NCBI GenBank assembly: GCA_900768845.1
Contig: CAAGEK010000063.1
Location: forward strand, 1 to 19,082
Direction: 5' to 3'
Source of the DNA: Alphaproteobacteria bacterium
GTDB taxonomy: Bacteria > Pseudomonadota > Alphaproteobacteria > CAAGCB01 > CAG-977
DNA length: 19,082 nucleotides
Below are positions 7,163-16,158 of this stretch, piece by piece. The translations under genes and the position numbers were made by a program. The notes beneath the pieces were generated by a model that saw only the letters and a list, made by a program, of their open reading frames with translations, was not told the origin of the DNA and did not search any database. How positions within the stretch are numbered: position 1 is the first letter of the stretch; every line of letters begins with the position of its first letter.

Positions 7163-8437
7163 TTACGCCAGTTCGGGAGGCGGAGGCAGACGTTCCAACA
7201 TATCCGGAGTCACCAAAACGACCCCTTTTTCCGAAACGTAAAAGTTTTTCGCATCCTCTTCGGGGTTTTCGCCGATGACAACGCCACGCGGCACCACACA
7301 GTTTTCAGCCAGCACCGCTTTGTGAATGCGGGCGTGACGGTTGATCACGCAATTCGGCAGGACGACGGAATCTTCAACCAGCGCGAACGAATGGACGCGC
7401 ACCGAAGAAAACAGCAAAGACCGCCTGACCGTCGATCCGGAAATGATGCAACCGGCGGAAACAAGGGATTTCACCGCCATCCCCGTTCTCAGTTCGCTTT
7501 CAAAAACGAATTTCGCCGCGGGGTGCTGTTCCTGGAACGTCCAAATCGGCCAACGGGAATCGTACAAATCCAAATCCGGCACGACGTTCGTCAAATCGAT
7601 ATTGGCTTCCCAGTACGCATCAACCGTTCCGACGTCGCGCCAATAGGCTTCGTCCGTTTTGTTAAAAACGCAACTGTCCTGAAAACGATGGGCGACCATT
7701 TTGACCTTTCCGATCAGGGAAGGCAGTAAATCCTTGCCGAAATCGTGCGAAGACTCTTTGTCTTGAGCGTCTTTTTCCAATAAATCGATTAAAAAGTCCG
7801 CATCGAATATGTAAATGCCCATACTGGCGAACGCACGTTCGGGATTGTTGGGGATGCACGGCGGATTTTTGGGCTTTTCGACGAACTTGACGATATTGCC
7901 TTCATCATCCGCGTCCACGATGCCGAAAGCATGAGCCGTTTCTATGGGAACCTCAATGCAGGACACGGTTGCTTTCGCCCCCGATTCAATATGCTGACGC
8001 AACATTTTGGAATAGTCCTGCTTATAAATGTGGTCGCCCGCCAAAATCAGAATGTAGCGGGGATTGTGCTGACGGATTGTTTCAACGTTTTGGTACACGG
8101 CGTCCGCAGTCCCCTGATACCACAATTCTTCGGACGTTTGCTGCTGTGCCGGCCAGATTTCGACAAATTCGTTCAATTCGGGCTGTAAAAAGCTCCATCC
8201 CTGCTGAATATGCTTGATCAGGCTGTGCGCCTTGTATTGCGTCAATACGCAAATGCGGCGCATCCCCGAGTTGATACAGTTGGACAGGGGAAAATCGACG
8301 ATACGGAACTTTCCGCCGAACGGAACGGCGGGCTTCGCCTGCGCCCCCGTCAGGTTTTTCAAACGGCTTCCCTTTCCTCCGGCCAAAACCAGTGCCAGCG
8401 TTTCCTTGCGGGCGAAATTCAAATCTATCGTATCCAT
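7163..8437 (-). CDS. glgC: Glucose-1-phosphate adenylyltransferase (ADP-glucose pyrophosphorylase)
   Basis: Makes ADP-glucose from ATP and glucose-1-phosphate, the committed step of bacterial glycogen synthesis. The 424-aa length matches the family. Visible are the nucleotide-binding loop LAGGKGSRL (residues 18-26), the KPAVPFGGKFR segment (35-45) with the lysine that in the E. coli enzyme contributes to activator binding, the FVEKP motif with the glucose-1-phosphate lysine, and a C-terminal left-handed beta-helix region (repeats such as CIISGSTVRRSLLFSSV). A GGAG ribosome site lies 7 nt before the ATG. No other glycogen gene is in the window; the upstream neighbour is serA, 160 bp away and separated by a terminator-like hairpin. 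Confidence 0.97.
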   Translation of the reverse strand: MDTIDLNFARKETLALVLAGGKGSRLKNLTGAQAKPAVPFGGKFRIVDFPLSNCINSGMRRICVLTQYKAHSLIKHIQQGWSFLQPELNEFVEIWPAQQQTSEELWYQGTADAVYQNVETIRQHNPRYILILAGDHIYKQDYSKMLRQHIESGAKATVSCIEVPIETAHAFGIVDADDEGNIVKFVEKPKNPPCIPNNPERAFASMGIYIFDADFLIDLLEKDAQDKESSHDFGKDLLPSLIGKVKMVAHRFQDSCVFNKTDEAYWRDVGTVDAYWEANIDLTNVVPDLDLYDSRWPIWTFQEQHPAAKFVFESELRTGMAVKSLVSAGCIISGSTVRRSLLFSSVRVHSFALVEDSVVLPNCVINRHARIHKAVLAENCVVPRGVVIGENPEEDAKNFYVSEKGVVLVTPDMLERLPPPPELA

Positions 8438-8533
8438 TCGGGTTCTCCGTAAAAAGTTTTTTATGCTTTAAATCCGATGAAAAGCACTTAATTGATTCAA
8501 TAGTATCTGCTTTGACGGAGAATCTCAAAATAA

Positions 8534-8582
8534 ATCCCTCCCCTTTTCCGTTTTTTTTCAAAAGCCTGAAAAAGGGAGGGAT
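8534..8582 (-). terminator. Terminator-like hairpin after serA
   Basis: A 9-bp GC-rich inverted repeat (ATCCCTCCC and its complement) extended by TTTT/AAAA after one mismatch lies 15 bp after the serA stop. In the minus direction it is followed by a U-rich stretch (ATTTATTTT). It probably ends serA transcription before glgC. Confidence 0.6.
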
Positions 8583-8597
8583 GGCAGGAAAAAATCC

Positions 8598-9839
8598 TTA
8601 GAGCAGATAGCGGACTTTGAGCGTTCCCGCGATTTGCTCCAGCTCTTGGCGCAATTCGCGCGCTTCGTCGATATGGCCGTCCACGTCGACGACGACATAG
8701 CCGTATTCCCCGTCCGTGCGCAAATACTGGCCGTTGATGTTCAAACCGCGGGAGGAGAAAACATTGTTGACCGAAGACAAAACCCCCGGAACATTTTTAT
8801 GAATGTGCATAAAACGCGTCGTTTTCCCCGCCTGTTGAACCGGAAGGGAAACTTCGACACAGTTGACCGCGCCTTGCGTCGAACCGTTGTCCGAATACTT
8901 CACCAGACGTTCGGCGACTTCCAAACCGATATTGGCCTGAGCCTCCTGTGTCGACCCGCCGATATGCGGCGTTAAAAGGGTATTCGGGAAATCCCTGAGA
9001 GGGGAAACGAATTCCTCGTCTTTGGAAGCGGGTTCTTTGGGGAACACGTCAACGGCCGCCCCCGCGATATGACCGCTTTCCAACGCCTCTTTCAACGCGT
9101 CGATGACAACGACGCTGCCGCGTGCGGCATTGATGAAAAACGCGCCCTTTTTCATGGCGGCGAATTCGTCGCGGGAAATCATATTGTCCGTTTGAGGCGT
9201 TTGTGGAACGTGCAGACTGACGACGTCGGAAACGCTCAACAGCTCTTGCAACGACGAACACGGCTCGGCGTTCCCCAAAGCCAGCTGGTCGACGATGTCG
9301 TAGTAACGGACGTTCATCCCCATCGCTTCGGCCAGAATGGACACCTGAGTCCCGATGTGGCCGTAACCGACAATCCCCAAAACCTTTCCGCGCACTTCGG
9401 TCGCGCCCTTGGCGTTTTTCAGCCAGCGTCCTTCATGGGCGGCGGCGTTGCGTTCGGGAATGCCGCGCATCAGCATGACGATTTCGGCAACGACCAGCTC
9501 GGCAACGGAACGCGTGTTGGAATACGGTGCGTTGAATACCACGATCCCGCGCTGTTTCGCGGCGTTCAGGTCGACCTGATTCGTGCCGATGCAAAAACAG
9601 CCGATCGCCATCAGCTTATGCGCCGATTTCAACACGTCTTCGGTGATTTTCGTGCGGGAACGGATGCCGATGATGTGAACGTCCTCTATCGCCTTTTTCA
9701 ATTCTTCGGCGTCCAACGCCCCCTTTAAGGAAGTCACATTCGTATAACCGTGTTCCCTGAAATATCTTTCGGCGTTGGCGTGCAGGTCTTCCAACAAAAG
9801 GATGCGGATTTTATCTTTGGACAAAGACATCGTGTTCAT
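8598..9839 (-). CDS. serA: D-3-phosphoglycerate dehydrogenase
   Basis: Oxidises 3-phosphoglycerate to 3-phosphohydroxypyruvate with NAD, the first step of serine synthesis in the cytoplasm. At 413 aa it matches the short E. coli-type enzyme, with a substrate domain, a NAD-binding Rossmann domain (GYGHIG), catalytic residues in NAARGSVV (Arg), FPKEP (Glu) and PHIGGST (His), and a C-terminal ACT domain (about 340-413: HIHKNVPGVLSSVNNVFSSR...), which in E. coli binds serine for feedback inhibition. Two starts are possible: the ATG at 9839 has GGGGA 10 nt upstream, while the ATG at 9830 would be too far from it, so the first is kept. It diverges from the RidA gene; the shared gap has a palindrome. 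Confidence 0.97.
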   Translation of the reverse strand: MNTMSLSKDKIRILLLEDLHANAERYFREHGYTNVTSLKGALDAEELKKAIEDVHIIGIRSRTKITEDVLKSAHKLMAIGCFCIGTNQVDLNAAKQRGIVVFNAPYSNTRSVAELVVAEIVMLMRGIPERNAAAHEGRWLKNAKGATEVRGKVLGIVGYGHIGTQVSILAEAMGMNVRYYDIVDQLALGNAEPCSSLQELLSVSDVVSLHVPQTPQTDNMISRDEFAAMKKGAFFINAARGSVVVIDALKEALESGHIAGAAVDVFPKEPASKDEEFVSPLRDFPNTLLTPHIGGSTQEAQANIGLEVAERLVKYSDNGSTQGAVNCVEVSLPVQQAGKTTRFMHIHKNVPGVLSSVNNVFSSRGLNINGQYLRTDGEYGYVVVDVDGHIDEARELRQELEQIAGTLKVRYLL

Positions 9840-9895
9840 AATCGAAAATTCCCCGTAAAAAACAAACTGCTAAAACATATACACCAACAAAACGG

Positions 9896-9920
9896 ATCTT
9901 TAAAGTTTTGTTTTAAAGAT
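9896..9920. promoter_or_regulatory. Perfect palindrome in the serA/RidA divergent gap
   Basis: Two 9-bp arms, ATCTTTAAA (9896-9904) and TTTAAAGAT (9912-9920), are perfect complements around a 7-base spacer. The site is centrally placed in the 155-bp gap between two divergent genes and abuts a weak plus-strand promoter candidate (TTGCAC at 9920-9925, TAAAAA at 9943-9948). An operator for a dimeric regulator is the likeliest reading; no T-run follows, so a terminator is unlikely. Confidence 0.45.
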
Positions 9921-9994
9921 TGCACCATTCGGCAAAATCGGTTAAAAAAAAGATAGGAATTCTTGAAAAATTCAACCTCCGGAGTACACGTTTT

Positions 9995-10480
9995 ATGGCG
10001 CAAGACGTTGAAAAAAATCTGAAAAAAGCGGGAATCACCCTGCCTGAAGCGGCCGTTCCCGTCGCAAATTACACAGGTTGGACGATATGCGGCAAAACGT
10101 TGTATGTATCGGGACAGCTTCCCGTTGAAAACGGTTCCGTCATTTTTAAAGGGCGGCTGGGCGATACGCTTCCGGTTCAAGACGGCGTCGCCGCCGCAAA
10201 GCTGTGCGCCGTGAACCTGTTGGCTCAGGTTGCGCACGCGTGTTCCGCGCTTGCCCCCGACAAAGGGACGGACGCCGTCGTCAAAGTCTTGAAACTGGAG
10301 GGGCTGGTTTGTGCGACGCCGGAGTTTACGGAACATCCCAAAGTCGTCAACGGCGCGTCGGATGTGATGGTCGCCGCGTTCAATGAGGCGGGAAAACACG
10401 CCCGCACCGCATACGGCGTATCTTCCCTGCCTTTGGGGGCGGCCGTCGAAATTTCGGGCATTTTTGAACTGGACATTTAA
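9995..10480 (+). CDS. RidA (YjgF/YER057c/UK114) family protein
   Basis: A 161-aa member of the Rid family, which includes 2-aminoacrylate deaminases that clear reactive enamines made by PLP enzymes. The conserved core is present: GKTLYVSGQLP (33-43), the CATPEFTEHPKVVNGASD segment (106-123) and EAGKHARTAYGVSSLPLGAAVEI (131-153), with Arg137 near the position of the active-site arginine in canonical RidA. The last stretch is typical of the longer subgroup, whose enzyme activity is less certain than RidA itself. The ATG at 9995 is chosen because GGAG stands 10 nt upstream and homology starts there; the frame is open from a TTG at 9920 but that adds 25 unrelated residues. Divergence from serA is suggestive because serine dehydratases create the RidA substrate. 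Confidence 0.93.
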   Translation: MAQDVEKNLKKAGITLPEAAVPVANYTGWTICGKTLYVSGQLPVENGSVIFKGRLGDTLPVQDGVAAAKLCAVNLLAQVAHACSALAPDKGTDAVVKVLKLEGLVCATPEFTEHPKVVNGASDVMVAAFNEAGKHARTAYGVSSLPLGAAVEISGIFELDI

Positions 10481-10510
10481 ATTCAATCAACGTTTTTCGT
10501 TTCGGGTATT

Positions 10511-12811
10511 ATGACGATGAAAAAAAATCCTGCTTTTATACCGGCCGTCCTTTCGGCGATTCTGGCCTTTTCCTTCCCCGCCCTCGCCGACGAAGGAAAC
10601 CTCAGCGACGATTTGAACGGAATCATGGGATCGTTCAAAGATAAGAAAGCCAACGAGGAAAGAGGCCCCACGTTGGATGAATTATACCCCGGAACGGGAA
10701 CGCTGATTTTCTTCGGCAGCGAAAACGACCCCCGCAAAATGAAAAAGGAAGGCAAGAGCAGACCGGATTTCGTCCAAAAAACACTGGACAAAGCCAAGGC
10801 GCGTCTGTTCCGGCGCGAACACGACCGCAAAAAAAATGCGAAACAGGATTTCCAAAAGAAATTCGTCAACCCGAAAATGCGTCAGGAAACGACCGCGCAA
10901 CAAACGCCTCAAATTCCGGCGGGCCCCCGCCTTATGGGATTGGATTTCGACGGGCCGAAAACCATCGTTTCCGTTCCGCCCGACGCGATTGTGGAAGTTC
11001 CCTTTCTGGATCACATCCCCTATTTTTTCAGCCGTGTCGAAACATACGGAGACGGTTCGATTGGCGTCACGGAAACCATCCAACGCATCGTTGAAGAAAA
11101 CACCGTCAAACCCGTGTACGGCATCAACCGCTATTTTTCAAAATATCAAAGCGACAGAACCGGCAAGACATTCAGGACGCGCCCGACCGTTTTGGAAGCC
11201 CTGATCGACGGCCGCCCCGCCGAAGTCAAAATCCGCCCCTCCCTGTTCGGAATCAGAGTAACGCTGGAAAGCGACACGCCGTTGGCTCCGGGGAATCATC
11301 TTTTCATGCTGAATTACCTGATGCCCGACAAAATCGCCGATTTCAACGCCGGAACGGGGGAAGAGGCGTTTAAAGAGTTGATTTGGAGCGCGACCGGCGA
11401 ACATTGGGACGTTCCGATTACACGCGCCGCCGCCGTTTTGATTTTCCCGAAAGGGTCTAAAATCCTGTCGCAATCCGCCGCAACGGGCAACATTTTCAAC
11501 CCGACGAACAATTTTAAAATCAAACAGGACGCCGAAAACAACCTGTCTTTTGCGCTGAGCTATCCTTTGGCCGAGGGCGAAGGGCTGACCATCGTCGCAA
11601 ACTGGCAGGACGCGCAACAGGCGGACGCCTTGAAAACGACCTCGACGTTGGACAGGTTCATCAACGAACACGGAACGACGGCGGCTTCGGTCATCGCCTT
11701 TTTGTTCATCCTGTCTTATTACATCGCAACGTGGCTGAGCCTGAAAAAGAATCAGGTGGGAACGTCGGAACAAATCAAACCGACGCAAAAAGGCGATTTC
11801 TCTCCGGCCGTCCTGTACTACGCCCTGACGAAAAAAGCCGGTGCGAAAGCTTTGTTCATCGTCCTGACGTCAATGGCGGCGAAAGGGTTTCTGGCCTTTT
11901 CCGAAACAGAGGGCGGCACTCCCGTCCTGATTAAAACAACGGACAAGGACAAAGACCTGAGCGTTGTGGAAAAAAGAATCGCCCGCGCCCTGTTCCCGAA
12001 AAACGCAACGGCTTTCGAGCTGAATCAGGGCAATGCCTTGCAAATTTCCCGATTGGTGAAGGACGTTGACGGAAAGTTGAAAAAAGAATACGGACGCAAA
12101 TTCATTACGATGCACCAGTCTTATTTCTGGTTCGGCATTTTAATGGCCGCGGTGTCCGTCGTCTTCATCTCCGCCCTGTCCCTGTTCGGAAAAACGACTT
12201 TCCTGACGGCGGCGGGAGCTGTCATCCTGTTCGTCCCCCTGTATTTTGCCGGACAGGTGATTTACACCGAATCCAAAAGCTTTTCCCTCAAAAAAGCGTG
12301 GCTTTCCTTATTGCTGGCGTGTATAACCGCCGCGCCGTTTGTCATTGCGGAATACTTCTTGCTGTATTATTACGCCATCGAAACAACCGTGACGGCGGCC
12401 GTCATGTTGTTTTTGACGATCGTGTGCATTTCGGTTTTCTATTCCCTGTTAAAATCGCCGTCCATGCTGGGTAAATCCGTTTTGGAAAATATGGAAGGGT
12501 ATCGCATCTACCTGACGGATCAAAGCGATACGTTGCTGACCGCCATGAGAAACGCAACCCAGAAGATCAAATCGCTTTATTCCAAACATTTACCCTTTGC
12601 TTTGGCGTTTGAAGCGGATAATTTATGGACACGACGTTTCGCCGCCTTCGCCGGAAACGAAACGGATTTGAAGCCCGATTGGTACAAAGGTTCCCTGCCT
12701 TTCGATGAAAACTTCGCAACAGAGCTGTTGCGCCGCTTTGAATCCGCCGTGCCCGTCCGGAAACCGGAAGAGAAAAAAGCGGGAGCGACAAAACGCCGTT
12801 TCAAAAAATAA
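10511..12811 (+). CDS. DUF2207-domain membrane protein
   Basis: A 766-aa predicted inner-membrane protein. It has an N-terminal signal peptide (hydrophobic FIPAVLSAILAFSFPALA), then a charged, low-complexity stretch (about 25-140) unlike other DUF2207 proteins, a beta-rich extracytoplasmic DUF2207 domain (about 150-370, with the NRYFSKYQ and LIWSATGEHWDVPI segments), a membrane segment at about 388-410, a cytoplasmic region (about 420-530), membrane segments near 538-558, 566-588, 598-620 and 624-646, and a C-terminal region with LPFALAFEADNLWTRRFA, a known family feature. The Gly/Ser-rich tail common in the family is missing. Function of DUF2207 is not established. A second in-frame ATG at 10517 is possible; the ribosome site is weak (GGG). 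The RidA gene ends 30 bp upstream, so the two may share a transcript. Confidence 0.85.
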   Translation: MTMKKNPAFIPAVLSAILAFSFPALADEGNLSDDLNGIMGSFKDKKANEERGPTLDELYPGTGTLIFFGSENDPRKMKKEGKSRPDFVQKTLDKAKARLFRREHDRKKNAKQDFQKKFVNPKMRQETTAQQTPQIPAGPRLMGLDFDGPKTIVSVPPDAIVEVPFLDHIPYFFSRVETYGDGSIGVTETIQRIVEENTVKPVYGINRYFSKYQSDRTGKTFRTRPTVLEALIDGRPAEVKIRPSLFGIRVTLESDTPLAPGNHLFMLNYLMPDKIADFNAGTGEEAFKELIWSATGEHWDVPITRAAAVLIFPKGSKILSQSAATGNIFNPTNNFKIKQDAENNLSFALSYPLAEGEGLTIVANWQDAQQADALKTTSTLDRFINEHGTTAASVIAFLFILSYYIATWLSLKKNQVGTSEQIKPTQKGDFSPAVLYYALTKKAGAKALFIVLTSMAAKGFLAFSETEGGTPVLIKTTDKDKDLSVVEKRIARALFPKNATAFELNQGNALQISRLVKDVDGKLKKEYGRKFITMHQSYFWFGILMAAVSVVFISALSLFGKTTFLTAAGAVILFVPLYFAGQVIYTESKSFSLKKAWLSLLLACITAAPFVIAEYFLLYYYAIETTVTAAVMLFLTIVCISVFYSLLKSPSMLGKSVLENMEGYRIYLTDQSDTLLTAMRNATQKIKSLYSKHLPFALAFEADNLWTRRFAAFAGNETDLKPDWYKGSLPFDENFATELLRRFESAVPVRKPEEKKAGATKRRFKK

Positions 12812-12840
12812 CGCAAATACCGGATTGAAACTGTAAAAAT

Positions 12841-14832
12841 ATGTCAGACTTATTTAACAACGCTCCCGCGAATTCCGCAGAGTACTCTGCAAAAGACATC
12901 GAGGTTCTGGAAGGGTTGGAACCCGTTCGTCGCCGTCCCGGAATGTATATCGGCGGAACGGATGAAACGGCGTTCCACCATTTGGCGGCGGAAATTCTGG
13001 ACAACGCGATGGATGAAGCCGTCGCCGGATTCGCTTCCGTCATTGAAATGGAACTGACGGCGGAGGGATTCGTCCGTGTAAAGGACAACGGACGCGGCAT
13101 TCCCGTCGATCCGCATCCGAAATATCCCGACAAGTCCGCTTTGGAAGTCATCATGACTTCGTTGCATTCGGGAGGAAAGTTCGGAGGCAAAGCCTATTCC
13201 GTTTCGGGCGGTCTGCACGGAGTCGGATCGGCGGTTGTCAACGCCCTGTCTTCGGAAATGACAGTGGAAGTCGCCCGCGACAAATGCTTGTGGTCGCAGA
13301 AATATTCCCGCGGGCTTCCCGTAACGCCGTTGGAAAAAATCGGAACGGTGTCAAACCGGCGCGGAACGACGGTTATTTTCAAACCCGATACCGAAATTTT
13401 CGGGGAACGTTTACATTTCAAACCGAATGCCCTGTATCGTATGGCCAGATCAAAGGCTTTTCTCTTCCGCGGCGTGGAAGTCCGGTGGAAATGCGATCCC
13501 GTTTTATTGGCGGCGGACGACAAAACGCCGGCAGAGGAAGTGCTGAAATTCCCCAACGGCTTGGAAGACTTTTTAAAATACCGCATCAAGGACACTCCTT
13601 GTGTCACGCCGCGTCCTTTTGCGGGCGAAGCGGAGCTTCCGAATGAGGAAGGCCGCGTCGAATGGGCGATTACATGGTTTGACAACGGTGAAGAAGGCTT
13701 TTTCAGCTCTTATTGCAACACGATTGTCACGCCTTTGGGCGGTACGCATGAATCAGGATTGCGCACGGCTTTGACACGCAGTCTGCGTTCGTATGCGGAA
13801 ATGCTGGGAAACCGTAAAAGCGGCGACATCACCGCGGACGATGTTATCGGATGCGCCGGTATCATGCTGTCCCTGTTTATGAAAAATCCGCTCTTTCAAG
13901 GACAGACAAAGGAAAAACTGGCTTCCGCCGAAGCTTCCCGATTGGTGGAAAGTGCTGTCAAAGACCGTTTCGATCACTGGTTGTCGGGTGATACAAAAAA
14001 TGCGACGGCTTTGTTGACGTATATTCTGGAACGCGCCGATGAACGCAAAAGACGGAAGAAACAAACGGAAACGGCACGCGCTTCGGCGACAAAGCGGTTG
14101 CGTTTGCCGGGGAAACTGTCCGATTGTTCGCGTTCTTCCGCACAAGGAACGGAAATTTTCATCGTCGAAGGCGATTCCGCGGGCGGTTCGGCAAAACAGG
14201 CAAGGAATCGCGAAACGCAAGCCATCCTTCCGATACGCGGAAAAATCCTGAACGTGGCCAGTGCTTCCACCGATAAAATCATGGCCAACGAAGAAATCAA
14301 AAGCATTACCGAAGCTTTGGGATGCGGTCGGCAAAGCAGTTTTGACGAATCGGCTCTGCGATATGAAAAAATCATTATTATGACGGATGCCGACGTTGAC
14401 GGAGCGCATATCGCTTCGTTGCTGATGACTTTTTTCTATCGTGAAATGCCGAAGCTGATCCAAAAAGGGCATTTATATCTGGCCGTTCCGCCGTTGTACC
14501 GCTTGGCTTACGGGAATCAGGTCGTTTATGCCGTCGATGACGCGGACAAAGACCGGATAATAAAACAACGCTTTAAAAACTCGTCCAAAATTGAAATCAG
14601 CCGCTTTAAGGGGTTGGGTGAAATGCCGCCCTCTCAATTAAAAGAAACGACGATGGCTCCCGAAAAGCGTTTGTTATTGCGCGTCTGTCTGCCCGACCCG
14701 AGGAACGAGGAAGAACAGCATGAGTGTCAAGCGACGGAAGATCTGGTTGAGCAGCTGATGGGATCGCATCCCGAATTGCGCTTTCAATACATTCAGGAAC
14801 ACGCAAAATTCGTAGATGATTTGGATATCTGA
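12841..14832 (+). CDS. parE: DNA topoisomerase IV subunit B
   Basis: The ATPase subunit of topoisomerase IV, which with ParC unlinks daughter chromosomes. The 663-aa length is normal for ParE and much shorter than GyrB. Seen in order: the GHKL ATPase domain (EILDNAMDEA near 50-59, DNGRGIPV, GGLHGVGSAVVNAL), the transducer domain, LPGKLSDCS which marks the ParE branch, the TOPRIM motif EGDSAGGSAKQARNR (about 442-456), the metal-binding DADVDGAHI (near 516) and the C-terminal HPELRFQYIQE typical of ParE. The ribosome site is weak. It follows the DUF2207 gene by 29 bp. The TGA stop is at the normal family end (FVDDLDI), although the same frame stays open after it. Confidence 0.97.
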   Translation: MSDLFNNAPANSAEYSAKDIEVLEGLEPVRRRPGMYIGGTDETAFHHLAAEILDNAMDEAVAGFASVIEMELTAEGFVRVKDNGRGIPVDPHPKYPDKSALEVIMTSLHSGGKFGGKAYSVSGGLHGVGSAVVNALSSEMTVEVARDKCLWSQKYSRGLPVTPLEKIGTVSNRRGTTVIFKPDTEIFGERLHFKPNALYRMARSKAFLFRGVEVRWKCDPVLLAADDKTPAEEVLKFPNGLEDFLKYRIKDTPCVTPRPFAGEAELPNEEGRVEWAITWFDNGEEGFFSSYCNTIVTPLGGTHESGLRTALTRSLRSYAEMLGNRKSGDITADDVIGCAGIMLSLFMKNPLFQGQTKEKLASAEASRLVESAVKDRFDHWLSGDTKNATALLTYILERADERKRRKKQTETARASATKRLRLPGKLSDCSRSSAQGTEIFIVEGDSAGGSAKQARNRETQAILPIRGKILNVASASTDKIMANEEIKSITEALGCGRQSSFDESALRYEKIIIMTDADVDGAHIASLLMTFFYREMPKLIQKGHLYLAVPPLYRLAYGNQVVYAVDDADKDRIIKQRFKNSSKIEISRFKGLGEMPPSQLKETTMAPEKRLLLRVCLPDPRNEEEQHECQATEDLVEQLMGSHPELRFQYIQEHAKFVDDLDI

Positions 14833-15089
14833 CGTATTTTTTGCGGTTTCTCCGATCCGTTAACACCGGCATCCCGAAAAAAGCGCAAACATAAAAAAAC
14901 ACCGGAAGTTGTAGCAGAGCCTTCTATTGAACGAACGAATAAGAATCATTCGTCATTCAACAATTTCATTGAAACGTGTTTAGCTTGGAAAACACTTTCT
15001 GCGACAGCGCAAAAAGTTGACGCGGTCGCAGGAAAAACGTTCCAGAAAATACGGACGGAAACGTTCGGTCGGACAGGAAAGATACCATC
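14833..15089. other. Intergenic stretch after parE with an open frame lacking a start
   Basis: No gene with a start codon is seen. The plus-strand frame continuing parE stays open past the TGA to a TAG at about 15139 (roughly 100 codons) and has protein-like content (such as FIETCLAWKTLSATAQKV) but no ATG, so it may be a gene remnant cut off by the arrival of the neighbouring restriction-modification genes, or chance. No good terminator for parE with a T-run is visible. Confidence 0.4.
14927..14960. repeat. Imperfect inverted repeat after parE
   Basis: The arms TTGAACGAACGAAT (14927-14940) and ATTCGTCATTCAA (14948-14960) can pair with one bulge/mismatch region around a 7-base loop. There is no T-run on either side, so it may be a weak terminator, an mRNA 3'-end stabiliser or the relic of a repeat element. 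Confidence 0.4.
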
Positions 15090-16143
15090 TCAGAAATCAA
15101 GGGAATATGTCCCATCAGCATATTTTTTAAAGGTCACATAGGTTCTTCCATAACTTTCTAACATTTGTTTAGTTACGAATGTTCCCGATGGAACTCCCAG
15201 TTTATGCCTAATCCACTTTCCAAGAATAGCGTTTGATTCTGCTGTATGAAGAGCCTTATTATTTGCTTGAGCCATTCTCATATGAAAAGTTCCGGCATCT
15301 TTCGTTACGACTCTGAAAAGAGGACAATTTTTATCTTCCGGATTGACTCTATCGGGGAAAAAGCCTGATTTTCTATCTCTGCTATTATAGGGAATATATG
15401 CTTGGTCTCTGTCGCGTTTCGTTCCATTAGGCCTTATTCCCCAGTTTATTCCGGAGCCATAACCGACTTCGCCATCAGCCGTTAAAAGAGAAACTTTTAA
15501 CACTCCATTGGGAAGAGGCTCTTTTGTTGAATAATATGAATAATCTTTACTGTCAGGATCATCATATTCCTCAGGTGTTTTTATTGTATTACTTAATACT
15601 TCTCTCTCTTGAATCGTATAATCCAAACAGTTAATAGTGTCTTTTAAAAGAGAGTTAAAGTAATTCAAGCCAACCACGGGATTGCAAAGCGACATACATT
15701 CCCTCCTATAATGAAAGGCCTGCATTGAATAATTTGCGCTACCATTAAATGCTATACAAGGAATTTCGTCATCGTTTTCCCATTACATAAAGTTTTGTAT
15801 GTGTGCTTTTTCCTTTACAAATATATCTACACGATACAGATGGCATATATTTTTGTCTGGAACCGCCCGTCCCATTTAACTCTTTGATAGTTCTGACAAT
15901 ACCATTATGCTTTTTTTCTGTTAAAGCACTGCCTTGGGTCATACCTAAAATTATGTCAACAACCATATGATTAGGATAAATCCCCGCTTTAATCCCATCA
16001 CAAAGAGAAAGAAGATGTGTGCTTATACGTTCCGTATCCGTAAAGCCTGTTACAATTTTAAGACGTGAACAACCAAGATTGGATTTCTTAGCCGGATTTA
16101 ATAATACGATATTTTCTAAATCATTAAAATACAAATCATTCAT
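15090..16143 (-). pseudogene. NgoFVII-family type II restriction endonuclease, frameshifted
   Basis: The gene is split into a 124-aa N-terminal frame (16143-15769) and a C-terminal frame from about 15779 to 15090. Together they make about 350 aa, close to the family length. The N-terminal half has the PLD-type nuclease motif H115-T-K117 (HTKLYV); six bases later the frame hits TGA. The other frame continues directly with ENDDEIPCIAF and GSANYS, the second PLD motif, then a C-terminal part (INWG..., AYIPY, FFP, ILGKWIRHKLGV, YGRTYVTF) resembling the B3-like DNA-recognition domain of this family. Removing one G from the GGG run at 15779-15781 restores the whole protein. As it stands, neither piece has both catalytic motifs. 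The start lies 15 bp after the methyltransferase gene, forming a restriction-modification operon. Confidence 0.85.
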
Positions 16144-16158
16144 AGTTATTAGCTTTCA

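Noticed and set aside
14830..14832. parE TGA read as a sense codon, extending the protein
   Set aside because: The stop is at the usual ParE end (FVDDLDI) and other genes here also end in TGA normally.
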